Translations under genes and position numbers: made by a program
The notes under the pieces: generated by a model
What the model saw: the letters and a program-made list of their open reading frames with translations, nothing else
What the model was told of the DNA's origin: nothing
Database searches by the model: none
Shown here: one piece after another, positions 45,013-52,900 of the stretch
Layout: each line of letters opens with the position of its first letter
How positions within the stretch are numbered: the first letter of the stretch is position 1
From: Paeniglutamicibacter terrestris
GTDB taxonomy: Bacteria; Actinomycetota; Actinomycetes; Actinomycetales; Micrococcaceae
Length of the DNA stretch: 64,000 nucleotides
Reading direction: 5' to 3'
Assembly: GCF_012271785.1 (NCBI RefSeq)
Contig: NZ_JAAWVT010000014.1
Coordinates: forward strand, 21,284-85,283

Positions 45013-46992
45013 TCAGAACATGATGTGCTGTTCGTTCAGCCCGAACGATGACACGACCCCGGTAGCCAACAGTTCGGATTCTTCGACGGACCAGGTGTGG
45101 CCATCGCCTTGCGAAGATCGCATTTGGACGAAGTTGAAGCGGTCCGCCGAATAAATCGAACCACCAGCCTCGACAACTCGCCGCAAGAAGTTAGTGTCCT
45201 CTCCCCTACCGAGTTCGAGGAACGGGACTTCGAGCATTAATTCCCGAGTTGTAAAGATCGTTGGTCCCATCACCAAATCAGTAAATCGGTGTTCTCGCTC
45301 TTGGAACCGCAAAATCGTTGCGTTACGTTCGCCCAGATACATGTAGTGCGCCTGTTTACCGACGACGCTAGCCCCACTGTAGCGGTGGGCAGCTGCTTGG
45401 TCTTGAAGATAGTGGCTACCGTAAAGGTCGTCATCATCCATCTTGGTGACGTAATAGCCTGTCGCTGAACGAACTGCAAGGTTGAGGCAGCTTCCGAGCG
45501 AGGTCGACCGAGGTTGATGGAGCAGAATTAGCCTCCTGATTCCGGCCTCTTGGGCTTGATCCCGGAGCGTTTGTTCGTCCAGCTCGAACCCATGAGTCAG
45601 CAGTACCAATTCCACATCTACATTGGCTTGCTGACCCACGGTCGTCAGGATGTGCGCGATCTGCTGTGGCCGGATAGTAGACACCAACGCCGAGATGGTT
45701 GGCCTCTGAGTCATAGAGTTAGGTTCGGCAGTTTGCGTGCTGATCCCGGACGTTTTGAGTACCAGTTCGGCGCGATGTGCGTACGTATGTTCTTGCCAGA
45801 TTCTTCGCTGCCCCAAGTGCACGGTCCGGTCACGCAATTCTTTGCTGCGCACCAAGGAACGAATAATGCTGGCCGAGTCTTTGCGGTTTCCGACTTCGAT
45901 CACTTCCGACTTATCGAAAAACTCCGCAATCGCCCGACTGGGTGCAGTTACGACAGGCGTTCCTGATGCAGTAATTTCGAAGATTCTCCGCGCACACATG
46001 CTCGGCGAATCAATAACGGAATTGACGTTGAGGAACACTTTGTACGCTTTGTATGCAGTGAGCATCTTTTCGTATGGGAGGCTACCCACAACATGGTCTT
46101 TGAATGGTGCGGGGAATTGATAATTTTCGTCCCCTCCCAATTGCCGGGAAAAGATCTCCAGGCCGTACTCCATGGTCCCTGAAACGTCTAACGCGCCGGA
46201 GAGAAGCATGTTCATTTGTTCACGGCGTTCCGGAAATTTGTGAGCGAAGTACATTCCTGCGAAAGCGACGTCTCGCGCATGGAACCCGATTTTCGGTCGA
46301 ATGGGATTATGGACTGCAGGCTGCGCAGCGAAACTCAAAGTTCCAATACGGTCATGACCTAGGTCATTTACGTACCGCTCGATCTGTGTCGAATCGGAAG
46401 TGTAAACATAATCAAAGAGTCGAGCCGAATCCAAGAAGTCCAGATAATGGGGAGGATCTTCTTTGTTCCAAAAAACTGTTGGAATATCTTGAGATTTACA
46501 CCAAGTCACCAGATCAACAAGTGCCGGCCGTGGAGCCGAAGTTCCAGTCAAGTGGTAGGCCCATGCTTTCCCATTGCCGGCCCACGCAGACTCGACGAAA
46601 AGCATTTCTATCGGAGCTTCTGCGAGTTGCTGCTGCCAAGCATCTGGCGTCAAGGCAAGACAGTCCCACTCGTAGCCCCAAGCCTGCATCGAAAAATCAT
46701 CCAAGATGACTCCGACCCGGATTCTTGACTGGGTGGATGCTGCAACATTCGGTTGGAGCGGAGGAAAATCCAGCTGGTCCATTCCAGATTGGAGCCTACT
46801 GACACGCTTTGCACCTATATCGCTCGCACCGTTTAGGGCCATGTTGCGTTGCCGACGTTTCCAACGGACAACCTGTGCCGGTCCACCTTGTCGCAAATGC
46901 CAGAGCGCAGTCCGCAGGGTACTAATGGTTGTTCCTTTCCTACAGGCAGAGACCTGCGACCATCCAAAATTCGTTGATACTATCCGTCGCAC
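45013..46992 (-). CDS. two-domain glycosyltransferase: CgeB-like GT-B part plus C-terminal GT2 domain
   Basis: 659 residues if the GTG at 46992 is used. Residues about 90 to 430 form a CgeB-like glycosyltransferase (VGVILDDFSMQAWGYEWD, IPTVFWNKEDPPHYLDFLDS, IFEITASGTPVVTAPSRAIAEFF). Residues from about 435 form a second, GT2 domain (ISALVSTIRPQQIAHILTT, KMDDDDLYGSHYLQDQA, LGRGEDTNFLRRV). The real start is unclear. An ATT codon at 46926 (ISTLRTALWHLRQGG) has AAAGGA six bases upstream and lies where homologous proteins would be expected to begin. Probably builds the repeating unit or side chains of the surface glycan. Confidence 0.82.
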   Translation of the reverse strand: MRRIVSTNFGWSQVSACRKGTTISTLRTALWHLRQGGPAQVVRWKRRQRNMALNGASDIGAKRVSRLQSGMDQLDFPPLQPNVAASTQSRIRVGVILDDFSMQAWGYEWDCLALTPDAWQQQLAEAPIEMLFVESAWAGNGKAWAYHLTGTSAPRPALVDLVTWCKSQDIPTVFWNKEDPPHYLDFLDSARLFDYVYTSDSTQIERYVNDLGHDRIGTLSFAAQPAVHNPIRPKIGFHARDVAFAGMYFAHKFPERREQMNMLLSGALDVSGTMEYGLEIFSRQLGGDENYQFPAPFKDHVVGSLPYEKMLTAYKAYKVFLNVNSVIDSPSMCARRIFEITASGTPVVTAPSRAIAEFFDKSEVIEVGNRKDSASIIRSLVRSKELRDRTVHLGQRRIWQEHTYAHRAELVLKTSGISTQTAEPNSMTQRPTISALVSTIRPQQIAHILTTVGQQANVDVELVLLTHGFELDEQTLRDQAQEAGIRRLILLHQPRSTSLGSCLNLAVRSATGYYVTKMDDDDLYGSHYLQDQAAAHRYSGASVVGKQAHYMYLGERNATILRFQEREHRFTDLVMGPTIFTTRELMLEVPFLELGRGEDTNFLRRVVEAGGSIYSADRFNFVQMRSSQGDGHTWSVEESELLATGVVSSFGLNEQHIMF

Positions 46993-47291
46993 CTATCCTA
47001 TTCCATCACCTATGGGTAGCGTCCAAGGACACTGAATTCATGCTCTTGAGGTGGTCTCAAAGTGCGCTTCGCCCTTGGGATCCGCCTGTCCAGTGAGTCA
47101 GGACGCAAGGAACAAGCTCGCTTTCAGCACGAACTAGTCCATAATTCTCGCCCATCCCGATTTGACAGAGCATTCCGCTCACGTGCATGTGAGATTCGAC
47201 ATTCCCAGCAACGGCGCCCGCAAATTCACCAGCTTCGACTGCTAGTCTCAAAACTAATCCAGCACCATCCATGATCCACTGGAGTCTATCC

Positions 47292-49523
47292 GTGCCTCAA
47301 GATCCGCAGAACAGGCCACAGGGACTGACCCGCCGCGGTCTTCTTTCCCTCGCTGCTTTGGCCGCCGGCGGTATTGCAGTATCACCCCTCTCATGGCCCG
47401 TGGGAAACATGACTTCTGGTCAGAAGGCTCCGGCGCCAAGTTCGGAACCCAATCCCACTCCACTACCCGGACCGCAAGCCTTTCGATCCCGGGACCCATT
47501 ATTAACCTCGCCCTTGGTGCGCGCACCAAACACCCGCGGTGCGATTTTGCATTACCCAACGGCGTTCCCAGGTTTAAGTATTAAGTCCGTGATACCGCTT
47601 CCAGGGCTAACCAGCGCACCAATCCCATGGATGGCGGTTTCAATAGTAGGACCCGTCAACCAATTGCAGATCGTCAACCCCGAAGCCGGTGAGGCAGTAC
47701 ACGTGGTCAGTCTGTCTACGAGTAACAATGGTGGGATCGAGTCCCTCGTTTGGCATCGGGAACGAAAGACCCTCTATCTCACCACCGGTGGCAGCCTCCT
47801 GTACTGGAGCGCGTCCAGCCCCAAAGTAATACACACGATCGGCAAAGTACCTGGTGCCAAGGCGCTATACGAGTTGCAGATGGATTCAGTAGGTAACGTT
47901 TGGGGTGGAGCCTACCCCAACGGATCAACTTTCACCTACAATCTGGCAAACAAAAAAATCCAAGTACACTCGCGCATGGCACCAGACACCGATTACGTCC
48001 GCAGCTTGGCTATTGGTCCGGGCGATACCATATGGGCGGGCACCGGTTCCCTAAACCCCCGTCTGTTCACCTTTCCCGCAAAGCAGCCATCACAACGCAC
48101 CGAGATCCAATTGCCGAATCCAATGGAAAACGGTTTCGTCTCCTCCATCAAAATTCTCGGAAATCGCGTCGTCGTGAGCGCCAGCAATGTCCAAGCCGTG
48201 CTGTTGCTTGACCCAGTAACGAGAAAGTGGGCCGGCTCATCGGACCGCGTCTGGACCTACCGGCGGGCCTCCATGGAAGTCCAAACCAACGAGCGCACCT
48301 ACACCATGACTGAGGGGTTCCTCTACGCGACGGACACGATGTCGTGGACGGACACCAGGCTGGGCCCGATCGGGACCGAGTCACCCCTCGCGCTGTACTC
48401 CACCGCCAAGTCCGTGATTGTGGTCAGCGAGGTCCCCACCGGCCTGCGCCTCGAGTTCTTTAACCTGGCCAGCGGATCCGTGGACAAGGTACACACGTTC
48501 GCACTCACCGACGGTGAATTCACGATCCAATCGCTCATGGGGCACTCCGACGGAAAGGTCTATGTGGGCGGTTTTATGGGACATGGACTCGCCGCCATCG
48601 ATCCGGACACCGGAGCCCGCTGGCGCTCCCCCGATGGCGAGGATCTTGTCAACCAGGTCGAGGGGATGATCGAGTTCGACGCGACACGCAGCTACATCGG
48701 CTCGTACGGCTCTGCGGACATCATCAGCGTGGACAGCCGGAAGAAGAACAAACCCGATGGATACGAAAGGCTGTCACGGCTTGGCTACACGTACCACCAG
48801 TCTCGGCCGTTTGGTTGGGCGGTCAATTCCCGCAATGTGTTCTTCGGTACTGTGCCCGATTACGGCCGTTCCGGCGGTGTGCTGGGCATGATCGACCCGG
48901 AAACTAACAAGATCGCTTGGGTTCTTGACGGCGGCGGAGTGGGCTTCGTGGAGGCCCACTCTATCATTGGGCTCGCCGCCGATGATCGATACGTCTACGG
49001 GACCTCCTCGGTGCGCAATGGCTACGGCATCCCGGACACTGAGGGTCCAGCCAACATCTTCAAGCTTGAGATCGCAACGAAAAAGAAGGTTTGGGAAACC
49101 GCACCTGTCGTCTCTTCTGGCGCTTTGTACGCACCCAAGCTCATTGCAGGTTGGCTGGTGGTGGCCGACATTGAAGGCATCAATATCATCGACCCGACCA
49201 ATGGGAAACTGGCGGCACGGCATCGGCTGACGGATGCACATAACGCCGACAGACGCGCGGGCTGGGCCCTCGCCGACATCGCCAAAGTGGGTGACGGATC
49301 CAAAATCGTGCACAGTGCCGAGAGAACCATTACGGTTGTGGATTTCCGCGTTGGCACCAAGGCCACCATCGGGGACCCAAATGGCAGATACAAGTTCGGT
49401 AGCCGGCTCACTGCAACGCCATCCGGCAGAGTCTTTGGGCAGACGGATAATACCGTTCTGGTGGAGCTGGACATATTCTCCGGCCCCGACACAGCACTCA
49501 CCACGCGCAAGCCCGGCGACTAA
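47292..49523 (+). CDS. Tat-exported beta-propeller (PQQ/WD-like) protein
   Basis: About 743 residues. The N-terminus carries a twin-arginine signal, LTRRGLLSLAALAAGGIAV, so it should be exported folded. The mature part is a string of four-stranded blade-like repeats with aspartate/glycine turns (for example IVNPEAGEAVHVV, AAIDPDTGARWRSPDGEDL, GMIDPETNKIAWVLDGG, NIIDPTNGKLAARHRL), typical of a PQQ-like propeller. No enzyme motif is visible. GTG at 47292 has GGAG seven bases upstream; an ATG at 47271 lacks one. It is the only plus-strand gene inside the glycan locus. The gene changes base composition near 48220, with a GC-rich 3' part. A glycan-binding or sensing role is a guess. Confidence 0.75.
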   Translation: MPQDPQNRPQGLTRRGLLSLAALAAGGIAVSPLSWPVGNMTSGQKAPAPSSEPNPTPLPGPQAFRSRDPLLTSPLVRAPNTRGAILHYPTAFPGLSIKSVIPLPGLTSAPIPWMAVSIVGPVNQLQIVNPEAGEAVHVVSLSTSNNGGIESLVWHRERKTLYLTTGGSLLYWSASSPKVIHTIGKVPGAKALYELQMDSVGNVWGGAYPNGSTFTYNLANKKIQVHSRMAPDTDYVRSLAIGPGDTIWAGTGSLNPRLFTFPAKQPSQRTEIQLPNPMENGFVSSIKILGNRVVVSASNVQAVLLLDPVTRKWAGSSDRVWTYRRASMEVQTNERTYTMTEGFLYATDTMSWTDTRLGPIGTESPLALYSTAKSVIVVSEVPTGLRLEFFNLASGSVDKVHTFALTDGEFTIQSLMGHSDGKVYVGGFMGHGLAAIDPDTGARWRSPDGEDLVNQVEGMIEFDATRSYIGSYGSADIISVDSRKKNKPDGYERLSRLGYTYHQSRPFGWAVNSRNVFFGTVPDYGRSGGVLGMIDPETNKIAWVLDGGGVGFVEAHSIIGLAADDRYVYGTSSVRNGYGIPDTEGPANIFKLEIATKKKVWETAPVVSSGALYAPKLIAGWLVVADIEGINIIDPTNGKLAARHRLTDAHNADRRAGWALADIAKVGDGSKIVHSAERTITVVDFRVGTKATIGDPNGRYKFGSRLTATPSGRVFGQTDNTVLVELDIFSGPDTALTTRKPGD

Positions 49524-49762
49524 TGAAGCAAAGACAATCGGCATCGGTGGCGACCTCACCGAGCAAGTCGTCGAACACAGCTTTTGGAAAGTCCAGCAAA
49601 CCCCATGGCACACATCCCCGGATGATATGTGATCTCCCAGTGGCAAATATGCCTATGTGGTACGCCGACTCCGCGTAATGGGCAACGAGTTGGTAGCGCC
49701 CACTCCGGGCAGGCATACCAAATTGCCAGAACATCACTACTTTCTGAGGCTATTCAGCAGTT
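49524..49762. other. non-coding gap after the propeller gene
   Basis: No supported gene. Short open frames on both strands lack ribosome-binding sites and family likeness. Followed by two hairpins (49763-49790 and 49846-49897). Confidence 0.5.
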
Positions 49763-49790
49763 GGCTCCGGATCGTCGCAGTTCCGGAGCC
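49763..49790. terminator. hairpin downstream of the propeller gene
   Basis: GGCTCCGGA with TCCGGAGCC around a ten-base loop, about 240 bases past the propeller stop. No clear T-run. Confidence 0.45.
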
Positions 49791-49845
49791 ATCCACAAGG
49801 CAAATGACGTCCTTACATATGGGTAATCAGAGCGTCACAAGCACC

Positions 49846-49897
49846 TAACCTCCGTGCCATTTCCCCGGCTTGCATTGGCGACGGGCACTGGAGGTTA
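49846..49897. terminator. large hairpin after the giant glycosyltransferase gene
   Basis: TAACCTCCGTGCC pairs with GGCACTGGAGGTTA (small bulge) around a loop of about 25 bases. It sits just past the stop of the minus-strand gene and shares bases with the 25-base tandem duplication. Confidence 0.45.
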
Positions 49898-49940
49898 TGG
49901 TTTCATTCGGTGAATGAGGTTATGGTTCCATTCGGTGAAT
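49891..49940. repeat. 25-base tandem duplication spanning a stop codon
   Basis: GAGGTTATGGTTTCATTCGG plus TGAAT is followed immediately by a copy differing at one base (TTTCA versus TTCCA). The second copy contains the last five codons and stop of the giant glycosyltransferase gene; the first lies just downstream. Confidence 0.9.
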
Positions 49941-52900
49941 CCGGACTCGTCGACCAACCGTCATCGTTTCTGGCCTTTCGATTCCGCGCTTCAATTGAGC
50001 AACGAGTGGCTTCAACACCGTACTATCGATCAAACTGTAGTTACGGAAAGTGTTAAGAACGCGCTGAAGTTCATCTTGATCAACTATTTCCTCGACAAAG
50101 CGCTTGATGAATCCAAGTTGCCCCGTCATCAAGTAGTCGATCGCACCGCGACCAGCCTTGGAAGTGCTTTGATTGCGTGTTTCCGCTAGGGATCTCAACA
50201 CCTCAAGACGTTCCTCAACCATAAACTTGAAATCCTCATCGCGGCGCGAAATTGAGTTCGATCTTAGAACTCGCATATACGACGAATCCTCGATTTCCGC
50301 GGCTGAAGTTACAAACACCCCATCCAATCGCAGTAGCTGCGCCATAAACGCAACGTCTTCACCGCTTCGCAGACTTGGGTCATAGGAACATTCACGCAGA
50401 AGTACGGTTGGCAAGAGCTTGGCACCATTCATACCTAGAGCACCGGCTCTTTGAAACAGTGGAAGAACCCGACCATTGAGCTCCTTCACCCGACTGCTTG
50501 TAGGAGTCATCCTATTGACCTCACGAGTAGATTCATCAACGTCTGATAGCCGACCCAGGACGACGGTTAAGTCTGAGCTGCGAGCATACAAGGCCAGCAG
50601 GAAGTTCGACTCCAAGAAATCATCATCATCAACAAAAGTGGTGAATTCCCTGGTGGCAAGTGAAATGCCAGCATTTCGGGCATTCGCCACCCCCGCTAGG
50701 GATTGAGGAGCAACCACCAAATCGCGGAGTCCATGGGTCGCTGCCCAAGTTTCGACTACAGAGACCGTCCCATCTTCCGGACCATTCGGGATAACGATCA
50801 ACTGAATAAGCGACTTAGGTAGCGTCTGCAGCGCAAGCGATTCCAACAAGACTGGTAGGCGGCTCGCTCCCATGTATGTCGCCAAAACTATAGAGATACC
50901 CTTGGTTTCAAACTCTCGTAAAGATCGCGGTTCTAACGTTGCTGGTCCCTGAGAACTGGGAACTCGATCGAGCGTATACATCCCATTCTCGTCATCGTGG
51001 ACAGATAGCTTTTGATTGCCGGATGCAGAAGTCAGCACATCTACGGAACTACTATTCGAAACTCGAATCAGCGAAATTAGATCACGAAGAAGAACCGCGT
51101 CAAGGCTGAGGTTTACATCAGTTCGCACAACAGTTCGACCCAGCGTTAATATCCGATCGCTAGATTGCGACGCAGCTATCACGTCATTCATTGGAACTGA
51201 TTTCTTGTGAGTCGCCACAAGTCCAGCAGAGCGCATCAAGTAGGTGGCGAAATCATGTGCCGTACGGCCTTGCGCCAGTTCAAAGCAGTTCGTCCATAAA
51301 GCCCTGATCTTATTCTCGGATGTCCCATGCTGCTCGTACTTGACGACATCGTATTCAGCACGAGGCTGCTTCGTGTCGTTCCACCGATTGTCCAGAGGCC
51401 ATGCTGCCAGGTAGGGCTGGCCCTCTAAGAGTGCCGAGGCACGATCGTTACCCTCAATTGCCGAGTCGTAGCAGACCGAAACATCTGGTGTCGACGGGAC
51501 AAGGATCGATGGGACAACTGGCCACACCTTTGTCCCCGATACATTGACAGTGACCTGGTTCGAGTTTGGATTGAGGCGCATATAGGAAACAAGAGATTTT
51601 CTGTCGTTTGATGCCACCACATCACATTTGCGGGCCAGCTCTTTGCCGACAGCCAAAGTCGACGGATCCGACGACGAAACGAAAATCGTCCGAATTCCCA
51701 TACCTCGAGCCCGCGCGATAGCGTCTTTTGCCAGCTTAAGATTCTTCGCGTTCATGAGCTCCGAAGAACTTGTATGTTTAGTACTAGCGAGGTCTTCTAC
51801 AGACTTGCCAAAGCCGAAGATCAGAGCGTCCGGAACCGCCTCTAAACATTCTCCAAGTCCAGAAGGAGTAGATAGGACGACATCACCAACCGAGCGCAGA
51901 CTGTCCGCTAGAGGTTCATCACCCACGTAGACAATGCGAAGCAACGGAGTGTTTTTATTTGATTTCTTTTCAAATGACGCATGAAGATCATGTATCCGAG
52001 ATAGAGAAATCTCGTCAATTATGGACATTCCGGCGGACAGAGCAAATTCGATTCCGTCGAACTCTTCCTGCGATATAATTCCGTCAGAATTCCTTAATAC
52101 CGATTGATATATAGCATGAACAGGATCATCATTTACAATCTCATTAAATCTGGACATGAAACGTAATGAACCAGAGTCGGTAGCCGGCTGCCATACAAAC
52201 GGAATTCCAATACGCCTCGCCGCAAGCAAGGTGGCCAGCGATTCGACGAGTCCCCCGGTAGAGATTGCCAGCGAAACACCAAGGTTCCTGAATTCCGAGC
52301 CAAGTTCAGACGCTACCTGAGACACGAAATAGTTCATTCGAAGACTGCCATCAAACCTAATATCCCGAACAAAAGTCTCCGTCACACTCGAAACATCTCC
52401 GCCTCGACATGTATCTGCTCCCGGGCTCGGAAGGCTTACGCCAAAGGTGAACTCTTCAACTCCCGGGCCTGTCAAGATCGGTTTGTCCAGCATCACTCCA
52501 CTGTAGTGACCAACTACGCGGGCTACTCGCCCCACGCTTGGCTGATAGACAGATCCTGCCGAACGAGCAGGGATTACGGTTTCGAGGCCCAGTGATGCTT
52601 GATATACACCGCGAACCCAGTGTTCCCACTGTTTCAACTCACCTGAGTCATTCGCAGTGATCTTGATATTTTCATCGAGTAAAGAAATTGCCGTTGAATA
52701 CTCATTCTGGAGCCACGCCTCCCGCACGGAACTTACAAGCGTAGCAGCGGTACCAGTCTGCGCATGCGTTTCGATAAGCGATTCGAGGTCGCTCGCAGAC
52801 CAGCCGCGCTCGCTGAGCGCCGAACCTAATTCTACCGATTCTTCGAGCACGAGTTGAAGCCAGGCACTATTAACCGTCGACCTAGAGTACTTCGCGGAGA

